Below, piece after piece: positions 16,166 to 27,646 of a DNA stretch of 64,000 nt; within the stretch, counting starts at the first letter, position 1; each line of letters begins with the position of its first letter. A program made the translations under genes and the position numbers. This stretch comes from Typha latifolia (taxonomy: Eukaryota > Streptophyta > Magnoliopsida > Poales > Typhaceae). The notes beneath the pieces are model-generated. The model ran no database searches and was not told the origin of the DNA. It worked only from the letters and a program-made list of their open reading frames with translations. The stretch lies in contig CM034112.1 of NCBI GenBank assembly GCA_019914945.1, forward strand, positions 1,263,001 to 1,327,000, given 5' to 3'.

Positions 16166-17574
16166 TTTAACCATTACTTATTTATTTATTTGTCTTGAAC
16201 CATCTTAATTTGTTGGCATCCGTATAGGCACTGACGTAGGCGTCTATGCGGTTGGCTTATCTCACGACGCCTACAGTATTTTAAAACCTCAGACTTTTCT
16301 AAGTAGCCGTACAGAGAGCCAAGTCTCCATCCACGCAAAAAAAGAAAAAAGGTGAGTAGCATTAATTTCTTCAGCTGGCAGCTTGAGTCCCCACCTAATT
16401 GTTCTTGTTTCGGTATTAATGGGTAGATTTAGCTCGAAAAGTGCCTTCAACCATAGCATGTAATGTTTTCCATATGTGACATCTAACCCATTTTTAGTTC
16501 CAACTACTTGTGGTCAATATGGATTTATTTCCTCCACTCATCTCTATTTAATGTAAGGATACTTGTCAAATTTAGGTGTTATATCACATCAGTCTTTGAT
16601 CTTCCCTTTCTTCGCAATAAAACCTTTTACTTGAATGAAATCGCTCGTAATGCAAGATGTGATCTATCTGACATATCTAAATCATCTTAGTTAACTCTTA
16701 TGTAACTTTTCATTTACAAGTGCTAATTATGGTTTGTGGCTAGTATAATAATGCATACTCTATGTAAGCCCATTTGTTTTTTTGATATGCCAACCTTGGT
16801 GACATGCAAGAAAAGACATAGCTCTAAGTAGGTGGGCTCTTCCAAGACACTAATTACCTGCCCTGTTACTGTTTGGAGTGGAGAAATTTTCAGCAATAAA
16901 GTTTTGGACCACAATGTCAGATGATTTTTTTTTTGTGCCACTTTTCATGCACTTATAGTGGACCACAAATTGTCCTGCTCGCCATGCTTCGCATTGTTAT
17001 TTGCACAATGTAATCATGCAAAGAATTACTATTAATTAAAGATGGAATTACCCTTATCAGAGGAAGGGTCTCTTGTGGTATAAACTTAGAATATTTTCTC
17101 ACAATTATCTGGAGATCTAGGGTCTCATGAGGCAGACGAGGAGCCAAACTTCATATCTGATAAGGAGTGACTTATGCAAGGATCTTATTAAACTATTGTT
17201 TTCACATAGGATTGTTAAAAATTTCTCAGATGAATCTTGAAGTACATAAGAAGTGTTTCTTTAGTAAAAACTGGAGGGTACTGTGAATCTGTGATAAAGG
17301 CCTTGCAGTGGTTTCTTATTGCAGGACATTATAGCTTATCAGGCAAATGATTGGATAAGTTGAGTAGCATTAATTCTCTTTTGAAAAGATTTATCTTCCG
17401 TGCTACTTATTTCTTGCATCTCCTCCATCTTTCTTCTAAGAAGTAGTACAAGCTCTTACTGGATAAGAACAACAAACCATAACTATGTTTACGATTTATC
17501 GAGCTATTACTAGTAGCTATCAGTTGTAATGACTATCTGCTCTTTTACTTGTGTGTTAATCTTTTCCAAGCATA

Positions 17575-18237
17575 ATGGAAGCAGAGGTGCCTGAACTCAA
17601 CAAGCAGCATTCATTGAACAATTGCTATGACTCAAAGCTGTCTGCATCATCGGCAGCTGCATACTTCGACTGCAACATCTGCTTAGAGTTCGCTGTTGAT
17701 CCAGTCATCACGCTCTGCGGCCATCTCTACTGCTGGCCGTGCATCTATAAGTGGCTACAGGTGGACTCCACGTCCTCACAACGATGCCCTGTCTGTAAAG
17801 CCGTAATCTCACAGAATTCTCTCATTCCTCTTTACGGCCGAGGCCTCAGCTCAAAAGTTGGATCTAACCGAAATCCAAAGATACCAAGTCAACCTTCGCT
17901 CTGTACCATAAACGAAGAAGCTCATACTCAACCAAACATGGATGCATACTTAGATGTCAATCCACCAATGCAACAGTCACGGTATCATGACTACTCTCAC
18001 AGTCATCTCCACTTTTGTCCTTACCACACTAGGGGAGTTATCGGTTTGACGGCGGCCGCAAATCTACCGTGGGTGTTTAGAAATCTCACTATGGGTGAAT
18101 TGTGTAATGCTGACCCATATCATTTTGCTATGGGTGGCGAGAGGATGAGGCGGCGGCAGCGACGTATTGAGGAAGCTTTGAACGATTTATGGCTCTTCCT
18201 CGTAGTCTTTATTGTTGTGTTCCTCTTCTTCTTTTGA
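17575..18237 (+). CDS. RMA-type RING E3 ubiquitin ligase, tail-anchored to the ER
   Basis: Single-exon ORF of 220 aa. A C3HC4 RING lies at residues 33-74: C33-x2-C36, C48-x-H50, C53-x2-C56, C71-x2-C74. Trp60 lies between the fourth cysteine pair and the third, as needed for E2 contact. The segment [14 protein letters not shown] and the following [17 protein letters not shown] stretch (here [14 protein letters not shown]) are hallmarks of the RING membrane-anchor family (RMA1/RNF5). Residues 205-220 ([16 protein letters not shown]) form the C-terminal membrane anchor. RMA ligases sit on the ER and ubiquitinate aquaporins and misfolded membrane proteins, consistent with a role in ER quality control. 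Between RING and anchor is a poorly conserved Ser/His-rich linker. The first ATG is used. The coding exon lacks introns, as is usual for this family. A 5'-UTR intron is likely upstream. Confidence 0.92.
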   Translation: MEAEVPELNKQHSLNNCYDSKLSASSAAAYFDCNICLEFAVDPVITLCGHLYCWPCIYKWLQVDSTSSQRCPVCKAVISQNSLIPLYGRGLSSKVGSNRNPKIPSQPSLCTINEEAHTQPNMDAYLDVNPPMQQSRYHDYSHSHLHFCPYHTRGVIGLTAAANLPWVFRNLTMGELCNADPYHFAMGGERMRRRQRRIEEALNDLWLFLVVFIVVFLFFF

Positions 18238-18312
18238 ATTCTTTTATGCATGTAAATGATGTGTGAGAAGGTAGTCTTTGCAAAGGTCATTGTCTTATGT
18301 TGTAATTTACTA

Positions 18313-18626
18313 TAGCCTCTATTTACTTTATAAATAATTTATTTTATTACAGAATATAACTCTTTGTTTTAAAATAACAGTTAAACATTATAATATTTTT
18401 ATTTTAGAATACAAATACTATTTATTAAAATTATATTTTATACTACACAAATCAAAATGTATTCATGTTAACTTTATTTTTTATTTTTTATACTTTATAT
18501 CACATCAAAGATAATTTTCACTTATTTTAGAACACAAGTAAACATAAGCATGATTATTTCTAAAATAAAAATATTATTTTAGTAATAACAAATATGAATC
18601 TTATTCGCTAAAGTAAACTAGGCCTA
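18313..18626. repeat. Probable MITE with imperfect terminal inverted repeats
   Basis: The left end AGCCTCTATTTACTTTAT matches, in inverted orientation, the right end near 18602-18626 (reverse complement AGGCCTAGTTTACTTTAG). The interior is A/T-rich. The target duplication is not resolved. Confidence 0.45.
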
Positions 18627-19678
18627 AATTCTAATTTAGGAGCTCGAAAATATCTACATTAGGTTGTATTTGTCTAAATATTTTCTTTCCGGCAGTATTT
18701 GTTCCCTTGGATAATTATACTTTCGTTAGGTTGTTCATCTACTGTGAACAACCATTGAATCCTTGGATCAAATCTCTCTCGTGAAATCTTAATCCTAATT
18801 CTAAATTGAAAACTCTTCATTGGACTGCCCTCTCATCTAATTAATCAAGAGTCAGATGATAACTAACTGCATCCAACATCAACCACCAATGATTAGAAAC
18901 TATTGAAGTCACTGTCAGAAATCTAAAATGCCCGATTCGACTCAATGAGGGCACATAACAAATTCTTAGATTTAGTTGGTGCAAAATGGTTAGTGTAACT
19001 TAAATTATGGAAATCTTCCCATGGATCTACTTAATACACTTCTATTTTAGCTTAAAATCTTAGTAGATCTTATAAGATTTGGATAAAGGTCGAGTTCTTA
19101 ACTCAATTTATTCCCTAGTAAACCAACCGTGTGACGTGAAAGAACAAAGATGCTGACAGCGATCTAGGATAGATTTTTTTATTAAACGCATTCAAACCCT
19201 TGTCTTAATCTAATACTAAAACCCAAAACAGTTCTTTTTTGCCCCTCCCAATCCCATTCCCAAACCACCTTTGCTTCCACTGTACTCTCTAATAGCAACA
19301 CTAAACCTAGTCCAGCGAAATGAGAAGCAGCCCCATGCCCCATTCCCCAAAAGAATTTTTGCAGTTATACCCCTTTGAATTAATTTATTTACATTAAATT
19401 TTACTAACTTTGATATTTATGCAAATATTTTTGATATCTAACAGTAATTATTCTGTATCAATATGAACATTATATATACATAAAAAAATGTATTTTCATC
19501 CTTTAAATTTAAGTGGTTGAATTTTAAATTTGAAAATTACTTGAAGAAGGATTTTAAGAGATATTAACACTAACATACTAAATTTAGAGGGTTATAGACA
19601 AATAAAAAATTTGAGAAGGGTGTGAGTGCAATAACGAAAAAAGACTGGCCACCGAAGGCTACCCCGGTCGCTTTCCTC

Positions 19679-19685
19679 TATAAAA
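19679..19685 (+). promoter_or_regulatory. TATA box of the choline-transporter-like gene
   Basis: TATAAAA, about 150 bp upstream of the start codon and followed by a CT-rich leader. Confidence 0.65.
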
Positions 19686-19831
19686 TTGTTCTTGCGGCAC
19701 AACGGAACGCAGTTGCTTTCCTCTCTCAAGCTTTCAGACACCAAATCCACCTCGCAACTCACTTCTTCTTTCACTCCTCTTCTCTCTCTCTCTTCTCTCT
19801 CTAAATTTGGGGCAAGAAGGGAGGAGGAAGA

Positions 19832-22800
19832 ATGGGGGGTCCACTGGGGGCGATCATTGGGAGGTATCCGACGGCTGGGAGTGACGGTGAAGGGCAGGTC
19901 GGAGGAGGAATCATAAGGCACAACCGGAAATGTCGTGATTTAGTGTTCCTCGTGGTCTTCATCGCCTTCTGGGTCGCCATGATCGTTAACTCCAGCTTCG
20001 GATTCAACCAAGGAAACCCATTGAGGTGAATCTCTCTTACTTACTTTGAAAACCCACTAAAAAAGAACGACTTTTGGGGTAAAAATGGCCTTTTCTGAAC
20101 CTTTTTCTTTGGGTTATTTCAAATGGTTCTTTCCCAATTTTTCTTCTTTTTACTCGTCTGCGTTTTTGGCAATGATGTGTTGTGTATGACTGAATTATTG
20201 CATTCTGTGGAAGCATCTTTTTTTTTTATACAAGTTGATGGCTAGAGAGCTTGAGATGAGAGATCCAAAAGGATGTTTTTTAATCTGTTTTTGGTGTTTG
20301 TTTGAGCTTATCTGCTAGATTGGTTAGCACAATGAGCTCATTCTTGTTCTTGAAGCATTTTTTTTTCAGATGGTCCCCCATTTAAATATGCTGGACCTTT
20401 AGTGATTCATACCTATAAGTGGCATTCGCTAACTTGCTGGATTTTATCGTAACAATTTACTGGTATCTAATGGTGGTGGTCTGTCAATTCATCTGGGATT
20501 CAAGATATCCATTTTGCTCTGCCGTGGGCATATTGTTACTTGTTTGATTTAAGGCGATCTAGAGGTTGTTGTGGAAGATGGTGACCTTTCCTGGTCAAAA
20601 GTTGGCCATTGTTACTATGAGGGGTTTCGGACATGGAATGGGCCCCTTTATATTATGCAATCTTATGATGTTCAGAGAGAATGTATTGGTCAGTTTAACT
20701 GAAGCTTTGTGATGGGCAAATTCTACGCTGATAGCGATGACCAAATTTTGTTGATTTCAGTAGTTAATATTATTTATTCTGATTTCTTGAGGTGATCTGG
20801 TTTCTTTCTGTTATATGCAAATTATCAAAGTTATGGTGCTCTCTCTCTCTAATTGTGGTCTTCAGGATCTGGGAATGCTGATATTTGTGGTTGATTTTTC
20901 ATATTTATTCTTTCTACTTTTTGGTTTGGTATTTCTATGCTTGAGATTGTTCTGATTATTCTTTAAAACAATTTTTGAGATGAACAATAAAATAAAAATG
21001 CAAGATTATGTATTTGTCTAGCTTAACATGAATTCCACATTTTCTCATTATTGCCACTGGCTAGTCTATCTACCTTCTGCTTACCTTTTGAGGTTTGTGA
21101 TTAATAAATGGCAATATCTTATGCAGGCTGACGTATGGTCTAGATTATAAAGGAAATATATGTGGCAACAGGCATGGTGACCCAGATTTGCGCGAACTAG
21201 AGGTTAAATACTGGATGAATCCTAACCAAGTCTACCTAAGTGGTCTGAAGAGCAGCCATTTCAATCTGGCTGATGCTAGAACCATCTGCTTAATGGAATG
21301 CCCCATTCCTGCAGAAGATGGGGTGAACTTTGTCTGTGACTATCCAGAAGGTGACATCCACCTCTCAGTTGATGACTGGATTGACAGGGACTATGATTAT
21401 TTTGAGTTTCTCACACCAGAGATGAGGAATAGCTCTCTTCAGTTGCAAGGCCCATGCTACCCTGTCATATTTCCAAGTGTAAATGGTTAGTGTAGCAGCT
21501 CTTGAAATATAATACTTGCACATCAAATAACTTTCTTCTATTCTGATTCATTTTTTCTGAAAATTTAGGAATTAGATTGGATTTGAACTACATAAGACCC
21601 CTAAGCTGCTGTTGACGAAGCAGCTAAATATTTTATTTGATTTCTTTATAGCCAATGGGACAAAATCTTGTTATGGCTTTGCCAATTCAAGAGTGAATAT
21701 GTATCTGCCATCCAGGGTATTTGCTCTTTGGCATCCATTGCGATAATTCTATTTCTTGGAAGTCTAAGAGAATGATGAAGGTGTTCTAGTTTTTTTGGAT
21801 TGTAGGCACCAAATGAATAACCTCCCTTCTTCCAATGATGCATCTGTTTCGGATACATTTTAGGAATAAGTATCTAACCTAAATACTTTTACTGTTATGC
21901 AGTTTTCTGGAGTTGCCAATATATTGCTCGTGCATCTAATGTTTCTTTGAGACATTGGCAGCAGATGGGTGGTGTCAGCATAGATGAGAACATATTAATA
22001 GATAAAAATATCCACAGGGCCATCAATTCTCGGTCAGCTGTCTTAAAGGTCTGGAAGTTCTTAATAAAAATGTGTCTTTTATGTAATTTCCTTTTATATT
22101 CTTATGAAAATTGAGCTAAAACATATTTAATCAACCAAGTGTTTCCTGGATATGTGACATCACCGTGTTGGTCTTCTCTTGTTTTTCCTCTCATACTTCT
22201 GTTTCTGTTTAAAGATGAAACTGTTTTATAATTTTATATGGAGGTCATATCTCCATTCTTGCATTTTCCAAAATTATAAGCAGTCCATCTGTCAAAATCC
22301 GCAAGACTTCCAAAATTTATGTTCTTATCCTTCTGTTGAGGATGATGTTAGCAGCCAGTCTGAAAATTTAAACATATGACAGAGTAGCTTTGCATTTTAA
22401 ATGATATTTCTGGATTTGCATGCATGTCGCTATTAAATTTGATGCTCATTATTTGCTGAAAATAAACTTAACAAATGAACTGTTGTATGGTGCACAGAGG
22501 TATGTTGCAGATATCGGAAAGTCCTGGCCTGTGTTGATAGTTTGTGGAGGAATCTTGCCACTGTTCCTATCTGTAATCTGGTTACTAATGATTCGCCATT
22601 TTGTTGCTGGGATGACATGGATAACAGTGATTCTTTTCAATGCCCTTATAATATCTGTTACAATGTTTTACTATACAAAAGGTTAGTTATGTGGTATCCT
22701 AAATCCTTGAGATATATGATGTAAAGAAAAGATACTATATCATGTGATGTATATATAGTCTTGAGACTACCTGAAGCCAGCAAGCCAGATCTTCACAGAT

Positions 22801-25369
22801 CAAATATTTTATAAGCAGCAGTTAATAAATGAAAATTGTTCCTTAATTTATGCTTTATGTTCTCTCTTTTTAAATGGATCAGTGTTATTCTTTCTTCTTA
22901 TCAACTTTTTTGTGCTTTCAGCTGGATGGATTGGGAATGATGCCTTATCAGTTGTGATTGGTGAAACTGACCCATACGTCAACATAAGTGGACGGGTAAA
23001 TTCTTCCTCTTCAACGCTTTTTTAGTCAAATCTGCTCCCTTTTGTCTTACCAACTGAACTGTCTTTGTTCCAGGAAATAAATCACCTTCGTGCTGCAGCT
23101 GTTCTGATGACAATTATAATGATTGTTGCCTTCCTCTCTTCAATAGCCATTATCCGACGTATCCTGATAGCAACATCTGTCCTAAAGGTAAGCATGATAT
23201 GTGTAAGTAGAAGGAATTCACGATGCCACCTACCAGGAATTTACAGTGTAAATTTAGATTTCATTCGACAAGCAGGGACATGTGCAGAAGCAGGAATGTT
23301 TCTTCAAACAAAACCTTTATCTGATTTGTATGTTTACAATAGTATTTGTCAGAGATGGGAAGACGGTGTTCTCTACTATTTTTAGATTAAAGATTTTGTT
23401 CTCAAGATCTCCTTATACATTGAGTATTTGTCATCACTTAGGAACAGAAAATGATCATTATGACCTGTTTACAGGTTGCTGCAAAGGTTATAGGCGAAGT
23501 TCAGGCTCTTATAATTTTTCCAATTCTGCCCTACATCATCCTTGCTATCTTCTACATGTTCTGGTTTTCTGCTGCGCTCCATCTTTTCAGCTCAGGTCAA
23601 ATTCTCAGAAATGATTGCAATGGCAATTGCTGCTCATACGACCTCAAAACAAACAGGGTTAATTGTGAAAGTTGTTGTGGCTATAGCATCCATTATACCC
23701 CGCATATTGGCATCTCCATTCTTTTTCACCTATTTGGGTGTTACTGGGCAACACAATTCATCATAGCTTGCTCTTCTACGATAATAGCAGGATCGGTTGC
23801 TTCGTACTACTGGACTCGTGGTGAAATATCGGTAATCACTGATCTTGGATCTGTATTAGAATTAAAAGTAAATTTAATTTTAATGAGGTAATCCGTGACC
23901 TTTTAATGCTTCATGCATCTTGGCAACTAGTTGATGCCTCATATGATCATGATCACAATCACAATACATGGAAAATAAATAGTCATACAACTGTATACTG
24001 CCTAATAGCAAAAAGGCATCTACCTTGGAAGCCATAAATCTCTAGGCGGTTAGGTCATTTTCCTTGCATTAGCAAGCCATGAACTACATGTTTATTCATT
24101 TTTAACTGTTTGAAATCATGAAAAATGTTACAAGGGAAAACGTTTTTCCTGAAATGTTCCGCATCTGTATGCATGAAGTTTAAATGCCAACTCTTCTGAC
24201 TGAATGACTCAAATTATATGAATGCAGCCAGAGATTCCATTTCTTCCTGTATTCTCTTCCATGAAGAGGCTGTTGCGGTACAGTCTTGGATCTGTGGCTC
24301 TAGGCTCGCTGATTGTATCCATTGTAGAGTGGGTACGATTTATACTTGAGTCGCTTCGTCGCAGGTTGAAACTTACTGATACTGCCCCAGAAAGCTGCAT
24401 GGGGAAAATGATGTCCTCTTCTTCTCAATGTTGCCTAGGGTGCATAGATTGGACTATCAAGTCTGTAAATCGAAATGCTTATATTATGGTAAGTATTTAA
24501 ATTATTATTTTGCATATTTGTTTCCCAGAAACTTCAACAATACTATGAATGGTTGAGATGTAAATGCATGCCAACTGACCTACTTTCCTTTTTCGGTGTA
24601 ACAGATAGCTATCACTGGAAAGGGATTCTGTAAAGCTTCTACAATTGCAACGGGGTTGATAATGAACAACATATTGCGCATTGGAAAAGTGAATGTCATT
24701 GGGGATGTTATTCTCTTTCTTGGAAAGTTGTGCGTCAGCCTCTTCTGTGCACTCTTCGCATTTCTTATGTTGGATACTCACAAATACAAATCTTCACACA
24801 ACAAGATCTCATCACCTCTGTTCCCTGTGCTGGTAAGTTCCCATATCCACTTTGTTGCAATTAACCTTTCCTCGAGTGTGCTAGCATAATAGTTTGTCTG
24901 TGTGAGAATATGCTGAAACCTGCATGTTAATGTACTTTTGGCTTCCTCATATCTTCCTTTTTTTTCTGAGAGAGAGAAATGGACTTCCTCGTATCTTGCT
25001 GAAAGATTTGTAGATAACATGGAACACTTCACACGCCTAATATCTGGTGGCGAGTCTATCATTCTTGCCTACTGGACTAAACATAATCGCGATACGCTAT
25101 TACTATTTTTACTGACAAGTGCATATATTTACGGAAACTGGAGACTAACTTCTTTTGCGTGGGCGGTGGGCCTGTAGGTATCCTGGGGACTTGGTTACAT
25201 CGTCGCAACCCTTTTCTTTGCAGTTGTGGAGATGTCAATTGACACCATCATACTTTCCTTCTGCCAAGATGCAGAAGAGCATCAAGGAAATGCACAGTAT
25301 GCTCCTCCCCTTCTCATGGAAACACTGGATGGCCAAGGCGAGATGCAGAGACTAACTCAAGGATCTTAA
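19832..25369 (+). CDS. CTL1: Choline transporter-like protein (SLC44 family, CTL1/CHER1-type)
   Basis: Ten exons: 19832-20025, 21127-21485, 21903-22048, 22498-22681, 22922-22995, 23074-23187, 23475-23831, 24228-24488, 24605-24832, 25178-25369, giving 702 aa. A first membrane helix (LVFLVVFIAFWVAMIV) is followed by a long luminal loop with paired cysteines, then many hydrophobic segments (for example WPVLIVCGGILPLFLSVIWL, VAFLSSIAIIRRI, FLGKLCVSLFCALFAFLML). Family landmarks include VAAKVIGEVQALIIFP, FHLFGCYWATQF, GSVALGSLIVSIVE and IAITGKGFC. The length and sequence match plant CTL1/CHER1, a trans-Golgi/plasma-membrane choline transporter needed for sieve-plate, plasmodesmal and vesicle-traffic functions; that role is from the family, not from this sequence. 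Intron 2 contains a 65-bp exon-like segment (21652-21716) that is left out because including it shifts the frame. Confidence 0.95.
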
Positions 25370-26294
25370 GAACCTGCTTGTTTTTCCTTGTTTAGGCTTC
25401 TCAGATCCACAAGCAGATAGAAAAGGATCACCTATTTACCTCCTGTCTGTGCCACAATTTTTCTTTTCCTTTTTTTTTTGGTCTTCTTTTTTGCTTTGTT
25501 GTAGGAGTTCGCTATTTCTTTCTTACTAGGTTACAATGATGCTCTTTTATATGTGTTTGATATCAGAAACAAAATATTTGATGCCTTATCAAGTCTTAAG
25601 TTATTTTGCTTTGTAACTTTCTTATTATTCCACCAACTTATAACTTATTATTTTTCCTTATGTTCTCAGATCTTGAAGAGCTAAATTTTTTTAAAGGGTT
25701 AAATGCATCTTACCGAGCCCCAAACGTTTTGGTAATTAGGATGGAAATTCTAAGGCCTTATTTGGTTGGTATCCATGATGTCAGTAGTAATACTATGGGA
25801 GAATAATTATCATAATATTAGTTATACTAAATTTAGTGATGTTTAATTATAAATTATAAAAAATAATTTTTAATTAATTCATAAAATTTTCTATTCTTCA
25901 ATCAAACTAAGCCTAACAATTGTAATTAATTTTTAAAAAAATCTCGGTCGATCCAACCAGCTACCACCCTTTTGTCCACTTTGCAATTAGAACCAATGGG
26001 AAGAAGGAGAAGACAAATTTGCATACAAACCCCTCATTTAAGCGATTTTACAATTTGCATCGTGTATTTTGACTATTCATAAGTCAACAAAGGTGGAATT
26101 TCAACTTCTATTCAATGTAGGGTGTTAAATGCAAACTTCCTAACAAAAAAAAAAGAAGCAAAAAATTACAACGAGACGCTTAATAGACTCCAAATTACAT
26201 TTTATCTCCAACAAACCTCAAAGAATAATAATAATAAAAAAAAAGATAGCAAATAATGGAGAGGAAATACGAGATGAGAGATCTCGTCTGAAAT
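25370..26294. other. Spacer with a Tourist-like MITE
   Basis: 3' flanks of two converging genes. Apart from the MITE at 25754-25913 no feature is recognised. Confidence 0.5.
25754..25913. mobile_element. Tourist-like MITE (PIF/Harbinger type)
   Basis: A 160-bp AT-rich segment starts GGCCTTATTTGGTTG and ends CAATCAAACTAAGCC, which are imperfect inverted repeats, and is flanked on both sides by TAA. The termini and the 3-bp TWA-type target duplication are those of Tourist elements. Confidence 0.7.
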
Positions 26295-26456
26295 CTAAGC
26301 CTTAAGATTGCGGACTTTGCACCAACCCTTCTTGCAAGCGGCCCCCACCACGCTCATCCCCTTCTTGCAAGGCGGGCCCACCGCCTTCATCCCCTTCTTG
26401 AACGCGCGCTTCAGCTCGCCCGCCCGCTCCTTCACCTGCTTCTCGAAACCCCCCAT
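26295..26456 (-). CDS. Small basic Lys/Cys protein, 53 aa, unrecognised
   Basis: An intronless ORF. I start it at MGGFEKQVKERAGELKRAF (26456); an upstream in-frame ATG at 26477 would add seven residues. About a quarter of the residues are Lys or Arg, and a short unit repeats three times (KKGMKAVG, KKGMSVVG, KKGWCKV), two copies preceded by a cysteine. No signal peptide or membrane helix. Function not recognised. That it is a gene is supported by the GC-rich coding stretch, a TATA-like sequence (CATAAAAAGG, minus strand, about 26573-26582) and a run of telo-box motifs (26504-26531) in its 5' leader, all in one orientation. The lysine-rich amphipathic character could suit nucleic-acid or membrane-surface binding; this is speculation. 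Confidence 0.6.
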   Translation of the reverse strand: MGGFEKQVKERAGELKRAFKKGMKAVGPPCKKGMSVVGAACKKGWCKVRNLKA

Positions 26457-26503
26457 TCGACGATCACCTTCGCGCAAGAGGAGAAAGGAGACCGGGATTG
26501 GAG

Positions 26504-26531
26504 GATTAGGATTAGGGTTAGGGTTAGGGTT
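26504..26531 (-). promoter_or_regulatory. Telo-box cluster upstream of the small basic protein
   Basis: On the minus strand AAACCCTAA runs on as AACCCTAACCCTAATCC, four near-perfect CCCTAA units. Interstitial telomere motifs are common in plant promoters and leaders of translation and growth genes. Confidence 0.6.
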
Positions 26532-26582
26532 TTCTTTTCGTCACTCTGATTTCTCTTCTTCCAGGGTTGCCCCCTTTTTATG

Positions 26583-27646
26583 GGGGAGCACCGAAAGAGA
26601 AGGCGTTGGATCGAGGTGGAAACAGCGTGGAAAGTAGCGAATCCCGAGGTGCGCGCTTACGGTTGCCAGGGTGTTCTGATTGCGACGTGTCTCGCTTGGG
26701 GCCGTTGACCGACGACTCAAAACGGTAACCGCTTGCTTAAGCGCTTTCAACGGCCTTAATTTAGCATTTAGTTGCGGATTGTTTCTATTATATTAAGATT
26801 TAAGAGGTAATGACCTTAATACTGTTATCACCCTTTTTTGTTGTAAAAAGACAATAATCCACCATTATAAGGTGAAAAATGTTTAATTTATAAAGGTTAA
26901 TTACACTTAGAACCTCTAATATCTCTCATATTCTAATAGCATAAAGAATATAGTTGTTAATCTAGCTGGCGGCTTTGATATAGAGTATTTGGCTTAAAAG
27001 AAAGAATAGAATTTTTACAGACTGTGCTAAAGACTGGAAGGTTGTGAAGCATCGAATAATCTCGCTGCTCTTATACAGAGGCTGCTGTAGTGTTTGGAGC
27101 CAGCAGTAGAATTTCTATATATATTTTTTCTTTTCTTTAGGAGTCTAAGTACATTTTATATGCCCTTGGTGTAATTGAGGTTTTTGTTTACCATTTATTG
27201 TTTTTCTAGTAGATCTGATTCAAGTTGTTTTGCTCTTGGCTTGGTCAGTATTATCTTGTTGATATAAGAGATTGCTTGTGTTATTCTTCACACTGGGGTT
27301 AATTATTTTATGTTTCAATGAAATAAGATTGCTGGTTTTTGTCAACCAAAAAGAAAAGGCAAGATTATTATTACTTATGGTTCATGAGTTGATATCATTC
27401 ACTCTTGAGTTTTTATGAAGACATTGCAAGTGAGACATTTCATACATGCATATATAAATACATAGGGGAAATAACAAGAGTAAAGGACCAAGATATTGGA
27501 AAATTTTCCTTGACCCTTCCTTTTTTCCTTTCATATTTCTAAGTAAAAATGAAGAGAAAAAGTATTGTCTAACCAAACTTGTTTCAAACAATCTTGGTAG
27601 CTATTATAAGCATATACATTTCATGTATACAACCTCATGCAGTTAG
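26583..27646. other. Spacer with possible 5'-truncated retroposon 3' end
   Basis: No gene. The stretch ending at about 27355 (GTTTCAATGAAATAAGATTG, then CCAAAAAGAAAAGG) resembles the A-tailed 3' end of plant LINEs. No target duplication was found, so the call is tentative. Confidence 0.35.

Larger units (their letters stand above)
13920..17574. other. 3.6-kb spacer with probable promoter and 5' leader of the RMA gene
   Basis: No coding exon recognised. At 14724-14729 there is a G-box (CACGTG, in CGGCACGTGTGACG). It is followed by TATA-like sequence near 14764-14770 and a CT-rich leader at 14815-14850, which looks like a promoter and 5' UTR. A donor candidate at about 14925 (CG|GTATGCG) suggests that the intronless RMA coding exon at 17575 has a 5'-UTR intron of about 2.6 kb; this is inference. 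The interval also holds a (TA)n array at 15636-15682 and an imperfect fold-back region (about 15715-16165). Confidence 0.4.
18238..19831. other. Spacer: RMA 3' flank and choline-transporter promoter
   Basis: No gene. It contains an inverted-repeat element (18313-18626), an AT-rich middle, and the promoter of the next gene with TATAAAA at 19679-19685 and a CT-rich leader (about 19765-19800). Confidence 0.5.

Noticed and set aside
26504..26531. Interstitial telomere or chromosome-end remnant
   Set aside because: Only about four short CCCTAA units next to a gene start; better explained as promoter telo-boxes.
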